Assembly: GCA_002439165.1 (NCBI GenBank)
Contig: DJTE01000001.1
Coordinates: 12,437-76,436, forward strand
DNA length: 64,000 bases
Reading direction: 5' to 3'
Source of the DNA: Chryseobacterium indologenes
GTDB taxonomy: Bacteria; Bacteroidota; Bacteroidia; Flavobacteriales; Weeksellaceae
The notes under the pieces are model-generated. The model ran no database searches. It worked only from the letters and a program-made list of their open reading frames with translations, and was not told where the DNA came from. A program made the position numbers and the translations under genes. Below are positions 10,077 through 18,529 of the stretch, piece by piece; position 1 is the first letter of the stretch; every line of letters begins with the position of its first letter.

Positions 10077-10392
10077 GCGCTTTTCGATTCGGTACAAAGA
10101 TCATTTTTTTTTGCTTATCTGCCAAGATAAGAATTTGAAAATCTGTATGATCCGATTGGTTTTCTGAAATCCTCTCAGGTTTCCGGCTATCATTTATGGT
10201 GAGACTGAAGAAATTTTTACGTCTCAGTATTTATGTTGGGAGAACTCCGTTCCAAGTTGAAAAAAAACCAGGAATTTTTTGGGGCAGAAAAATAAATTAT
10301 GCTTTAACTGTTACTTGAAATACAGGCTCTTGTGCGACTGCCAGAGAAGAATTCCGGAGAAGGAACGGCTCCTGAAATTTTCTTATGCCTGA

Positions 10393-10432
10393 TTTGTACA
10401 AAATATACATTTTTCGCATATTTGTATAAAAT
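10393..10432 (+). promoter_or_regulatory. Candidate operator/promoter of the XRE regulator
   Basis: Two near-identical 12-mers, TTTGTACAAAAT at 10393-10404 and TTTGTATAAAAT at 10421-10432, begin 28 bp apart. The core of the first, TTTGTACAAA, is a perfect palindrome. They overlap a promoter-like pair (TTG at 10394-10396, CATATTTG at 10417-10424), and the second reaches into the ATG at 10431. The layout is that expected for autorepression by the downstream helix-turn-helix protein. Confidence 0.5.
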
Positions 10433-10835
10433 GTCGGTCATGCAAAAAGAAAAATTACGTCTTATCAGAAAACAGAAAGGCTACACACAGCAGCAGGTAG
10501 CTGATTTTATTGCAACAGATGTATCCAATTACAGCAGGAAAGAAAGCGGTGATGTAAGGATTATTCCTGATGAGTGGGAAAAACTTGCCCGTTTTCTTGA
10601 GGTGCCTATGGATGAAATTTACGAAGAAGAGGAGACAAAATTAGTCGTAAATAATGATCACCCTGTTTATAACGACAATTCAGGAACTTCTGCCGGCTCA
10701 ATTAATAATCAAAATAATTATAGCAATATCCCCGGATCTATTATTGAAAACCTTCAGGGTTATATCGCCTTGCTGAAAGAGGAAAATGAAAGACTGAAGG
10801 AAGAACTGAAAAATACTCCGAAAGGTAGAAAATAA
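10431..10835 (+). CDS. XRE-family helix-turn-helix transcriptional regulator
   Basis: This is a small regulator of 134 residues from the ATG at 10431, with an alternative ATG at 10440. An N-terminal Cro/C1-type helix-turn-helix is clear (KLRLIRKQKGYTQQQVADF, then SNYSRKESGDVRIIPDEWEKLARFLEVP). An Asn/Ser-rich linker follows. The C-terminal end is a predicted coiled coil (IALLKEENERLKEELKN), probably for dimerisation. The upstream reading from 10332 would include the promoter and is unlikely. The pair of palindromic 12-mers at the start suggests autoregulation. No partner gene lies nearby; the neighbour is the tandem repeat array. Confidence 0.85.
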   Translation: MSVMQKEKLRLIRKQKGYTQQQVADFIATDVSNYSRKESGDVRIIPDEWEKLARFLEVPMDEIYEEEETKLVVNNDHPVYNDNSGTSAGSINNQNNYSNIPGSIIENLQGYIALLKEENERLKEELKNTPKGRK

Positions 10836-10861
10836 TACGGTTTTTAAACGGTAAAAATATC

Positions 10862-10891
10862 ATGTCACTTCAATAGGGAGTGACATTTTTT
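10862..10891 (+). terminator. Intrinsic terminator of the XRE gene
   Basis: The perfect stem ATGTCACT/AGTGACAT, followed by TTTTT, begins 27 bp after the stop codon at 10835. Confidence 0.8.
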
Positions 10892-10994
10892 ATTTAAGAT
10901 ATCATAAAATAAATTTATTTGCTGAAACCTGCTTAAAACCTTTGATGTTCCGGTATCTTAAAAACCTGGTAATAATTAAAATACCAGCGACTAG

Positions 10995-12155
10995 CCTTAG
11001 CGTACTCCAACAAAAATCTGCTCAATCTGCCAGATCAGCGGGAGAATAAAAAGAAATCCTTAGGTTGGAAAAACGCAATGACGCAAGGTTTTTTTCATTT
11101 TGCGACTGTTTTTTAGGGTGCAAGGGCGCTTCGCTCAGCAAAGGCCTGATGGAGAGATATGTTGAAGATTGAAGTGCGCTTAAGATTGTATTAGCAGTGT
11201 GAAATTTTATCGGAGATAAAATCTTTGCGCCTTATACCATGAATCAGGTAAAAAAATATCGTCCTTAGCGTTAAATCCAACAAAAATCTGCTCAATCTGC
11301 CAGATCAGCGGGAGAATAAAAAGAAATTTTTAGGTTGGAAAAACGCAATGACACAAGGTTTTTTCATTTTGCAACTGTTTTTTAGGGGGCAAAGGCGTTT
11401 CACTCAGCAAAGGCCTGATGGAGAGATATTTTGAAGATTGAAGTGCGCTTAAGGTTGTATTAGCAGTGTGAAATTTTATCGGAGATAAAATCTTTGCGCC
11501 TTATACCATGAATCAGGTAAAAAAATATCGTCCTTAGCGTATTCCAACAAAAATCTGCTCAATCTGCCAGATCAGCGGGAGAATAAAAAGAAATCTTTAG
11601 GTTGGAAAAACGCAATGACACAAGGTTTTTTCATTTTGCAACTGTTTTTTAGGGGGCAAAGGCGTTTCACTCAACAAAGGCTTGATGGAAAGATACCTTG
11701 AAGATTGAAGTGCGCTTAATATTGTATTATCAGTGTGAAATTTTATCGGAGATAAAATCTTTGCGCCTTATACCATGAAAAAAATAGCGTCCTTAGCGTA
11801 TTCCAACAAAAATCTGCTCAATCTGCCAGATCAGCGGGAGAATAAAAAGAAATCTTTAGGTTGGAAAAACGCAATGACGCAAGGTTTTTTTCGTTTTGTG
11901 ACTGTTTTTTAGGGGGCAAAGGCGTTTCACTCAGCAAAGGCTTGATGGAAAGATACTTTGAGGATTCAAGTCCGCTTAAGATTGTATTATCAGTGTGAAA
12001 TTTTATCGGAGATAAAATCTTTGCGCCTTATACCATGAATCAGGTAAAAAAATAGCTTCCTTAGCGTTAAATCCAACAAAAATCTGCTCAATCTGCCAGA
12101 TCAGCGGGAGAATAAAAAGAAATCTTTAGGTTGAAAAAATGTAATGGTGCAAGGT
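10995..12155. repeat. Tandem array of 260-270 bp non-coding repeats (4 full copies plus a partial)
   Basis: Unit starts, marked by CCTTAGCG, fall at 10995, 11263, 11532, 11791 and 12059, giving periods of 268, 269, 259 and 268 bp. The fifth copy diverges at about 12140. Each unit holds an ATCTGCTCAATCTGCCAGATC segment, a segment around AACGCAATGACGCAAGG, and a perfect hairpin ATTTTATC-GGA-GATAAAAT (for example 11204-11222) followed by TTTGCGCCTTATACCATG. No reading frame runs through it. Copies differ by scattered point changes and a short deletion in copy 3. Relatives occur singly elsewhere in the window at about 16.4, 18.5 and 26.6-26.9 kb. Confidence 0.9.
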
Positions 12156-12391
12156 TTTTTCTCGAAACATAAAGTTGCTTTTTAAGACTCAAAGGCAGGC
12201 AACCCTGTCGCCAATGAAGCTGCATAATTATCCATACGCTTCAACGAATCAACGGAGTTGATTCCCGTCTTTGCCCCCTAAAATCAGCAGTATTTTATGT
12301 AAATCTTTGCGTTTAATTTCTTTTACATCACGAATAAACGAATGATTCTTATGATGAACAGTTATCCCTCAATTCAGAAAAAGAGAATAAA
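12156..12391. other. Non-coding region after the repeat array
   Basis: No gene is visible. The sequence resembles decayed intergenic repeat material: AAATCTTTGCGTTTAATTTC near 12301 echoes the TTTGCGCC part of the array unit. Confidence 0.5.
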
Positions 12392-12422
12392 GAGTTTGCG
12401 GCGGCGAAGCCGCCGCAAACTC
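12392..12422 (-). terminator. GC-rich terminator hairpin of the hydrolase gene
   Basis: A perfect 14 bp stem GAGTTTGCGGCGGC/GCCGCCGCAAACTC with a three-base loop begins 4 bp after the minus-strand stop at 12427. A T-rich tract follows only after a few bases. Confidence 0.65.
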
Positions 12423-12426
12423 ACTC

Positions 12427-13224
12427 CTATAATTGATCAATAGCTTTCAGAATTTCCTCTTTGTTATTGATCAATCCTTCCAGATGATCACCTTTTGATT
12501 CTATGAAGGTCTTATGGTCTCCCGGAACATTCCCGGAAACCAATTTTCCCTGCTCATAAGGAATGGTTTTATCATCTTTAGCATGAATAATCAGCACAGG
12601 CAGCTGCCCCAATCCTTTTACATCTTCTTTGGCTGAATAAGGGGAAACCATTGAATTCAGGATAAAATCTCTATACTGAGGTGTGAAATGGGCAGCAATA
12701 TCGGTAAAGGAAGACATAGGGCAGTCCAGGATAAGTCCCGAGATTCTGGAAACATTATCTTTGGCAAGATGGGCGGCAATCTGTGTTCCCAGGGAGGCTC
12801 CGTAGATAAAGACTTTTGTGTTTTTTATGCCGGGCCTTTTCATGAGTGCATCAAAAAATTTCTGGGCGTCTTCTGCCACGTTCTTATGGGATGGTTTTCC
12901 GGTAGATAATCCATATCCTCTGAAATCGATCATTACAAGCTGATATCCTGCGTCTATTAAAGGTTTGGTCATAAACTGGTATGTTGTTACATTTCCTGCA
13001 GCGCCGTGAAAATAGAATATGGTCTTTTTGACTGTTTTTGTCTTTGGCCTGGCAATGAAAGCTGTGATTGTATCGTTTTCTACCGGGAAATTTACCTGTT
13101 CAGGGTTGCCAAATTCAAAAGGCTTCATGGTTTTGTGTGGCTGATAAAAGTTATCATCAGACTGGGCTTTTGCGAAAACAGTTAAAAAGACGAATAATAA
13201 TGAGAGAGCTACAATTGGTTTCAT
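12427..13224 (-). CDS. Secreted alpha/beta hydrolase
   Basis: This 265-residue protein has a Sec signal peptide (residues 1-20, cleavage after AKA). The alpha/beta-hydrolase fold is shown by FYFHGAAGN (oxyanion region), the nucleophile elbow GASLG with Ser144, an aspartate in HAKDDKT (about 217) and His247 in KGDHLEG, so the triad is complete. It resembles the BEM46/FrsA-like group of small esterases. The substrate is unknown. It stands alone on the minus strand, flanked by the repeat array, and ends at a strong hairpin. Confidence 0.8.
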   Translation of the reverse strand: MKPIVALSLLFVFLTVFAKAQSDDNFYQPHKTMKPFEFGNPEQVNFPVENDTITAFIARPKTKTVKKTIFYFHGAAGNVTTYQFMTKPLIDAGYQLVMIDFRGYGLSTGKPSHKNVAEDAQKFFDALMKRPGIKNTKVFIYGASLGTQIAAHLAKDNVSRISGLILDCPMSSFTDIAAHFTPQYRDFILNSMVSPYSAKEDVKGLGQLPVLIIHAKDDKTIPYEQGKLVSGNVPGDHKTFIESKGDHLEGLINNKEEILKAIDQL

Positions 13225-13537
13225 AATAGTTTTTGTTTTATTAATGAACCAAAGGTATCCCGATTATCGGCTGTAAGAAAAAATAGATAACTGAACAGTA
13301 AATAATCCTGCCTGAATTGTATTTTTTTGTTTCTAAATAATAGTGAAGATGAAGCCGCGGGTAGGAGACTATAAAAAATTAAACGTTTCTTCCTTCAAAT
13401 CCTATGTTCTGTCTTTAGCCGGAATTATTTTAAGCCATCGAAATAAATAGGATTTTTTAGAATATTAAGATGGATTTTGCTTTAAAACGCTCTGATTTTT
13501 CCTGAATTAAAATTAATGCTTCATGTAAAATACTGAC
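13225..13537. other. Intergenic region without visible features
   Basis: These 313 bp are AT-rich. I see no ORF, terminator or recognisable repeat in them. Confidence 0.5.
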
Positions 13538-13834
13538 TTAAAGTTCTTCCATCGGATTCCAGAAGAGTTTCTTAAAGTTTTTTATCCTGAAATTGTCTAC
13601 GGTAATGCCTTCAGCTTCCAGTTTTGGCTGAAACTCAGGAACAGATAATATGCCTGAACTTGAAATAACGCGGTGGGCCGGTACATCTTCCGGGCAGCCT
13701 CCCATTGCTTTTCCCACATGGCGCGAATGATTGGGATAGCCTACGGCTTTTGCGATGGCTCCGTAGCTCGTTACTCTCCCTTTGGGAACTAATCGGGTGA
13801 TTTCCCAAACCTGGTTTTTGAAAATTTCATCCAT
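13538..13834 (-). CDS. Alkyltransferase-like protein (MGMT-family DNA-binding domain, no active Cys)
   Basis: This 98-residue protein corresponds to the DNA-binding domain of O6-alkylguanine-DNA alkyltransferase: VPKGRVTSYGAIAKAVG with the conserved Tyr24, the arginine finger Arg38 in SRHVG, and the active-site block PAHRVIS. The catalytic Cys of PCHRV is Ala53, so it cannot accept an alkyl group. This is the hallmark of ATL proteins, which flag O6-alkylguanine for nucleotide excision repair. I chose the ATG at 13834 because the longer reading from 13897 adds a non-conserved stretch. DNA-repair genes of other types lie at 17.6-20.7 kb. Confidence 0.85.
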   Translation of the reverse strand: MDEIFKNQVWEITRLVPKGRVTSYGAIAKAVGYPNHSRHVGKAMGGCPEDVPAHRVISSSGILSVPEFQPKLEAEGITVDNFRIKNFKKLFWNPMEEL

Positions 13835-14010
13835 ATTTATGAACTGATAAGAATCAAATGTAAGAAATATGTTGGGTTTTATCACTAAAAACTTCACCTG
13901 ATTGTCATGTTAAAATACATTTATCTGCAGAAATGCAGGCAATTTTATTTTAACCTGAAATTACGGTTGCATAATTTTTGAATACAATATCTCAACCCCT
14001 AAAATCGGAT

Positions 14011-14160
14011 ATGATGAAAAAGGTATTTTTTAGATTGATAAACAGGATTAATAAAGCGGTTCTGCCCAAATTGAGTGATAAAGATCCTGACAGTTTAACG
14101 AAAATTCAGAAGGGAATTCTGGCGTACCGGTATTTTGTGCTGGTTAATTCGCTGGAATAA
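14011..14160 (+). CDS. Conserved small protein, about 49 residues
   Basis: From the ATG at 14011 (or the adjacent ATG at 14014) this gives MMKKVFFRLINRINKAVLP, then LTKIQKGILAYRYFVLVNSLE. Similar short basic proteins with the pattern F.L..INKA.LP...K...K.S..Q..I..YRY.V..N.L occur, as I recall, across Flavobacteriia. It is probably cytoplasmic or membrane-associated through its basic amphipathic helix. Its stop lies 5 bp from the stop of the convergent acyltransferase gene. Function unknown. Confidence 0.6.
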   Translation: MMKKVFFRLINRINKAVLPKLSDKDPDSLTKIQKGILAYRYFVLVNSLE

Positions 14161-14165
14161 AATTT

Positions 14166-15287
14166 TTATCTGATCCTGGCAATTAAATTTCTGCAACCAT
14201 TATAAAGCGGTTTTTCAATCAGCAAATAGATGATGATTGAACATATCCATAACAGTACAAAATTTCGGTCGGGAAGGTAAACGTAGGATCTTAATTTCAT
14301 GTTGAAATAACTTAAATGTACCAGATAAAAAACAAATGAAGCATTTCCCAGGAGAATAAAGAACTTCGTTGAAAGTATTCCGGAAAGCCATGTTTTTTCC
14401 GTCATCAGTCCCCACAGAAATACTGCAATGGCAACAGGTAAAAAAAACTCGTGAATCAGTCTTCCCTCCCAACGTTCTACACCGTGCACAAAATTATTTC
14501 TTGCAAAAAAAGCAATTGCTATTGTTAAAATTACCATTGAAATTCCTCCGGAAAATGTTGGCTTTTTCAGCTTTTTTAAGAATGAAATCCCTTTTTCCGT
14601 TTTCATTAAATAAGCCAGCAACATCCCGAAAAAGAATTCAAGACTCCTTCCGAAAAAAGTGCTGCCTATAAGAAATTTAAACGGATACAAAAAGCCTTCA
14701 GGATTACCGTTATACCAATGCAGAGCATAACCTGTTCCCCAGCCTGACAGCAAAAAGCCCAGTAAAAATAAAATACAGTACTTCCAGTTTTTCTTTAACG
14801 AAAAAAATAAAAACGGAGCCAGAATGTAAAAGAAAAATTCAACGGTGAGCGACCAGGCCTGTACAATCCCGGAAACCGAATATTTTTCAAATAAAGAATA
14901 AAAAAGAGAGTATTGCAGAAAATAAGTATCTACATTTTTAGAATAGGGGGTATCCAGAAAATAAGCGGTCAGCAAAATCCAGTACAGCGGAAAAATCCTT
15001 GCTATACGGAGCAGAATGTATTTTAAATAAGATTTTTTTGATGTTAAAGGAGAATCTTCATACCGGTAAGCCAATAGAAAACCACTCAATACAAAAAAAA
15101 CGGTAACCCCGGTATGCCATTCACTGATGAAACGCATGAACTCAAAAGATAAATCATTGCGCCAGTATTTACGGTTATGATACACAAAAACCATAATAGC
15201 TGCAATGGCACGCATTCCAGTAAGAGCATCGAATTTATTTTTGCTGAGCGTATTATCCAAAATCAAAAAAAATAAAAGGCTCATCAT
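14166..15287 (-). CDS. Membrane acyltransferase, OafA/YrhL type (acyltransferase family 3)
   Basis: This 373-residue polytopic protein has about ten hydrophobic helices. The N-terminal signature KFDALTGMRAIAAIMVFVYHN contains the conserved catalytic-type histidine, and FFVLSGFLLAYRY follows, both typical of Acyl_transf_3 enzymes that acetylate cell-surface sugars. The start is uncertain. The ATGATG at 15287/15284 lies in the loop of the terminator hairpin (15270-15302) that ends the upstream gene, so the first codons are translated from terminator sequence; TTG codons a few residues further in are alternatives. Confidence 0.85.
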   Translation of the reverse strand: MMSLLFFLILDNTLSKNKFDALTGMRAIAAIMVFVYHNRKYWRNDLSFEFMRFISEWHTGVTVFFVLSGFLLAYRYEDSPLTSKKSYLKYILLRIARIFPLYWILLTAYFLDTPYSKNVDTYFLQYSLFYSLFEKYSVSGIVQAWSLTVEFFFYILAPFLFFSLKKNWKYCILFLLGFLLSGWGTGYALHWYNGNPEGFLYPFKFLIGSTFFGRSLEFFFGMLLAYLMKTEKGISFLKKLKKPTFSGGISMVILTIAIAFFARNNFVHGVERWEGRLIHEFFLPVAIAVFLWGLMTEKTWLSGILSTKFFILLGNASFVFYLVHLSYFNMKLRSYVYLPDRNFVLLWICSIIIYLLIEKPLYNGCRNLIARIR

Positions 15288-15302
15288 GTAAGCCTTTTAT
15301 TT
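15270..15302 (-). terminator. Terminator of the deoxyhypusine-synthase-like gene, overlapping the next start codon
   Basis: AAATAAAAGGCT and AGCCTTTTATTT form a 12 bp perfect stem around a 9-base loop; on the minus strand a T-rich tract follows. It begins 20 bp after the stop at 15322. The loop contains ATGATG, the annotated start of the acyltransferase gene. Confidence 0.8.
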
Positions 15303-15321
15303 GAATTTTATAATATTTCTG

Positions 15322-16296
15322 TTAAGAATTTTCTAATATGTAAGAGAACATCAGTGGTGCGCAGATGGTAGCATCACTTTCAACGATGAATTTCGGTGTC
15401 GTAATATCCAGTTTTCCCCATGTAATTTTCTCGTTCGGAACTGCTCCGGAATAAGAACCGTAAGACGTTGTAGAATCCGAAATCTGACAGAAATAAGACC
15501 AGAAAGGAATGTCATGCATTTCCATATCCTGATACAGCATCGGCACAACACAGATCGGGAAATCTCCCGCAATACCTCCCCCAATCTGGAAGAATCCAAC
15601 TCCTTTTCCACCTGAGTTCTTAGTGTACCAGTCTGCCAGGTACGTCATATATTCGATCCCCGATTTCATTGTTGTAGCCTTCAGCTCACCTTTGATGCAG
15701 TAAGAAGCGAAGATATTACCCATTGTAGAATCTTCCCATCCCGGTACTACGATCGGCAGGTTGGCCTCAGCAGCAGCAATCATCCATGAGTTTTCTCTCG
15801 GAATCTCATAATACTGCTCCAATACTCCTGAAAGGATCATTTTATACATGAATTCGTGTGGAAAATATCTTTCTCCTTTAGCTTCAGCATCTTTCCAGAT
15901 CTCCACGATATGCTTCTGAAGTCTTCTGAAAGCTTCTTCTTCAGGAATACACGTATCGGTAACCCTGTTCAGACCTCTTTCCAGAAGATCCCATTCATCC
16001 TGAGCAGTCAGATCTCTGTAATGAGGAACTCTTTCGTAATGGGAATGCGCCACCAGATTCATTAAATCTTCTTCAAGGTTGGCACCTGTACAGGAAATGA
16101 AATCTACTTTACCCTGACGGATCATTTCAGCAAGGATCTTTCCCAGTTCGGCAGTAGACATTGCCCCTGCCAGAGTGATCATCATTTTTCCGCCATCTTT
16201 AAGATGGGCAACATATCCTTTAGAAGCATCCACCAATGCAGCTGCGTTGAAGTGCAGGTAATACTTTTCTATGAATTCAGTTATCGGTTTGCTCAT
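15322..16296 (-). CDS. Deoxyhypusine synthase family protein
   Basis: This 324-residue protein is homologous to eukaryotic/archaeal deoxyhypusine synthase, an NAD-dependent enzyme that transfers the aminobutyl group of spermidine. The catalytic lysine region is preserved: human SWGKI corresponds to TWGKL here (Lys295), preceded by a GSYSGAVPNE stretch equivalent to human GSDSGARPDE. FISCTGANLEEDL and the IGGGIAGDF glycine-rich segment are also present. Bacteria lack eIF5A, so the substrate must differ, perhaps another amine acceptor as in homospermidine-type reactions. The ATG at 16296 starts immediately before SKPITEF; 16314 is an upstream alternative. It ends in a strong terminator. Confidence 0.88.
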   Translation of the reverse strand: MSKPITEFIEKYYLHFNAAALVDASKGYVAHLKDGGKMMITLAGAMSTAELGKILAEMIRQGKVDFISCTGANLEEDLMNLVAHSHYERVPHYRDLTAQDEWDLLERGLNRVTDTCIPEEEAFRRLQKHIVEIWKDAEAKGERYFPHEFMYKMILSGVLEQYYEIPRENSWMIAAAEANLPIVVPGWEDSTMGNIFASYCIKGELKATTMKSGIEYMTYLADWYTKNSGGKGVGFFQIGGGIAGDFPICVVPMLYQDMEMHDIPFWSYFCQISDSTTSYGSYSGAVPNEKITWGKLDITTPKFIVESDATICAPLMFSYILENS

Positions 16297-16412
16297 TTTT
16301 TTAAATTTTTGCAAAGATAAAATTTAAAAATGGAATGAAGGCCAGGCACTTTAAGAAAGTCTGACTGAACAGTCTTTTTTTATCATTTGTTAAAAAAACA
16401 GCTTTTTATCAT

Positions 16413-16505
16413 TGCAGTTCATCCACAGATAAAAACGCTCATAAATTAAAAAGAAATCAGCTGAAGAAAAATATCTGTGCTATCTGGATAATCCGTGGGA
16501 AACCA
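16413..16505. repeat. Dispersed intergenic repeat fragment
   Basis: The segment TTCATCCACAGATAAAAACG, continuing to AATATCTGTGCTATCTGGAT and CCGTGGGAAACC, has the ATCTGTG..ATCTG and CGTGGGAA wording of intergenic repeats seen near 18.5 and 26.7 kb. It is non-coding. Confidence 0.45.
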
Positions 16506-16578
16506 TGAAATCAAGCTTTATCGGGTTAAAACCAATGTATTCATATAACACAAGGCCTGCTTCATATGAAAGGAAAAA

Positions 16579-16920
16579 CTAAATCTTTTCTTCCCCGGGA
16601 ATCAGCATCTTTCCCCAGTCATTCAGCTGCCACAGGATTTCAACGAGCTTTTCACCCAGCTCTGTAAGCGTGTATTCCACTCTGGGAGGAAGTTCATTAA
16701 AGGATTCTTTCATCAAGACTCCATCAGCAACCATTTCACTAAGCTGTTGGTTCAGTACCCTCCGGTCCACTTTGGCAATACCACGCAGAAACTCACTCGG
16801 GCGTCTCTTTCCTTCATTAATCTGCCAGACGATCGGAATCTTCCATTTTCCACTGATCGTATTGACTGCCACCTCTAGCGGACAGATTTTATTTTCCTCC
16901 ACTTTCTCCTTTGTTTTCAT
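16579..16920 (-). CDS. HxlR-family winged-helix transcriptional regulator
   Basis: This 113-residue regulator has the HxlR signature CPLEVAVNTISGKWK.PIVW near the N-terminus and RRVLNQQLSEMVADGVL as the recognition region. Cys13 in the CPLE motif is the conserved redox-sensing cysteine of members such as HypR and YodB. It is divergent from the peroxiredoxin-like gene starting at 17016, and the short shared intergenic region suggests that it controls that gene in response to oxidative or electrophile stress. Confidence 0.88.
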   Translation of the reverse strand: MKTKEKVEENKICPLEVAVNTISGKWKIPIVWQINEGKRRPSEFLRGIAKVDRRVLNQQLSEMVADGVLMKESFNELPPRVEYTLTELGEKLVEILWQLNDWGKMLIPGEEKI

Positions 16921-17015
16921 AATATTGACTTTTTTATCCCTATGGGCGGAAAATATGCGGTATTGCCGGTATCATTCTGCTTTTGGACTTTTGTAAAAAT
17001 AATAAATTTAAAAAG

Positions 17016-17654
17016 ATGGACAGCCTTGCAGAACAGATTGAAAAATTAAACCATACCTTATCCTCTCAGCTTCCTGATGAAGTATTTGAAGCATTTGGAA
17101 AATCCATTGAAGAATTAAAAACAAAAAAGATAGAAGAAGGCAGCCTTAAAACAGGACAGAAAATGCCGGAATTTATGCTTCCCAATGTTCACGGGAAGTG
17201 GGTGTCTTCCAGAGAACTTCTTCCAAAAGGAAAAATGATACTGGCATTTTACAGAGGAAGCTGGTGCCCTTACTGTAATCTGGAGCTGAAGTTTCTGCAG
17301 GATCATCTTTCCGAGATAAAAAATAAAAATGCATTTCTGGTAGCCATATCTCCGCAAAGTCCTGATCATTCCCTGACTATGATTGAAAAAAATAATCTGG
17401 AATTTGAAGTTCTTACCGATACCGATAATAGATTGGCCGAAAAACTGGGAATAGTTTTTCAACTGCAGGATTTTGTACTGCCGTATTATAAAGCTCTGGG
17501 GATTAACCTGGAAGATTATAATAAAAATAATAGGAACACATTGCCGGTTCCTGCTGTTTTTGTTATTGATGAGAACGGATATGTTATTTTCCGGTTTTTA
17601 GATGTAAATTACATGAACAGAATTAATATTGAAGAACTCATCAACGTATTATGA
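17016..17654 (+). CDS. Peroxiredoxin-like (AhpC/TSA) family protein
   Basis: This 212-residue protein has a thioredoxin fold with the redox motif GSWCPYCNLEL (Cys84, Cys87), preceded by the MILAFYR strand. A helical N-terminal extension (1-45) is typical of the AhpC/TSA subgroup often called peroxiredoxin-like. It probably reduces peroxides or disulfides in the cytoplasm. The ATG at 17016 is preferred over a TTG at 16983. It is divergent from the HxlR regulator and overlaps the next gene by 4 bp (ATGA), so the two are translationally coupled. Confidence 0.85.
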   Translation: MDSLAEQIEKLNHTLSSQLPDEVFEAFGKSIEELKTKKIEEGSLKTGQKMPEFMLPNVHGKWVSSRELLPKGKMILAFYRGSWCPYCNLELKFLQDHLSEIKNKNAFLVAISPQSPDHSLTMIEKNNLEFEVLTDTDNRLAEKLGIVFQLQDFVLPYYKALGINLEDYNKNNRNTLPVPAVFVIDENGYVIFRFLDVNYMNRINIEELINVL

Positions 17655-18460
17655 CCGAAAAACGAAAAGGAGCCCGCTCCATAAAAGATATTCCGCCTGC
17701 CATTCTGGAACAGTTGAACCGGGGAGAAACCGAAACCGTAAATCTTACGGAATGGCTGGCCGTAGATCAGAAGAAATTACTGGAAAATCTGCTGATGCAG
17801 AATAAACGTTCTGATTACCTGGATCCGGTTCTGAAACAGATTGATGAACTGAAAAAACAGACCGTCAATACCATAAATGAAGCAATAGGAACAGGGATTC
17901 TTAATGAAACGCTGAAAAATAATGATAAAGAATTCCTGACTGTTATTTCCGGTCATACTTCTGATCTGGTAAGATGCTGGGCCGCTTATATGACAGGAAG
18001 AAATGATGCTCTGAGTCTGAAAGAAAAACTGAACAGAATACAGGATTTTGCGGCAGACAGACATTTTGGAGTCCGGGAGATCTGCTGGATGGCTGTAAGA
18101 CCTTCTATTACCGCAGAGCTTGAAGAAAGTTTATCTGTTCTTGCGGGCTGGACTGCTCATAAAGATCCCAATATCAGGCGTTTTGCCAGTGAGTCCACCA
18201 GGCCCCGCGGTGTGTGGTGTACCCATATTGAAGCATTGAAGCAGAGCCCTACGCCGGGACTTCAGATTTTAGAACCGCTGAGGTCGGATCCTTCCCGCTA
18301 TGTACAGGACAGTGTAGGAAACTGGCTGAACGATGCAGGTAAATCCCAGCCGGAATTTGTGGTGGAAGTCTGTGATGAATGGCTGCGGGAAAGCCCGACG
18401 AAAGAAACCGCATATATTGTGAAAAAGGCAATGAGAACAATAGAGAAAAAGAAAATGTAA
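17651..18460 (+). CDS. AlkC-like DNA alkylation repair / HEAT-repeat protein
   Basis: This 269-residue all-helical protein is built from HEAT-like repeats. The segment DPNIRRFASESTRPRGVW followed by HIEALKQSP is characteristic of AlkC-type DNA glycosylase-like proteins, which excise N3- and N7-alkylated bases. The N-terminus (KRKGARSIKDIPP.ILEQLNRGE) also fits that family. It overlaps the peroxiredoxin-like gene by 4 bp, which links oxidative/electrophile defence with DNA repair. I did not verify the catalytic residues. Confidence 0.75.
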   Translation: MTEKRKGARSIKDIPPAILEQLNRGETETVNLTEWLAVDQKKLLENLLMQNKRSDYLDPVLKQIDELKKQTVNTINEAIGTGILNETLKNNDKEFLTVISGHTSDLVRCWAAYMTGRNDALSLKEKLNRIQDFAADRHFGVREICWMAVRPSITAELEESLSVLAGWTAHKDPNIRRFASESTRPRGVWCTHIEALKQSPTPGLQILEPLRSDPSRYVQDSVGNWLNDAGKSQPEFVVEVCDEWLRESPTKETAYIVKKAMRTIEKKKM

Positions 18461-18529
18461 AATCCGGCGGATGAGTCTCAAAAATTATATGCTTAGTTTA
18501 AAAAGATTCTTTTTTCCCCTTAAAGCCTG

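Noticed and set aside
10995..12155. CRISPR array
   Set aside because: The unit is 260-270 bp and conserved along its whole length; no short repeat with variable spacers and no cas gene is present.
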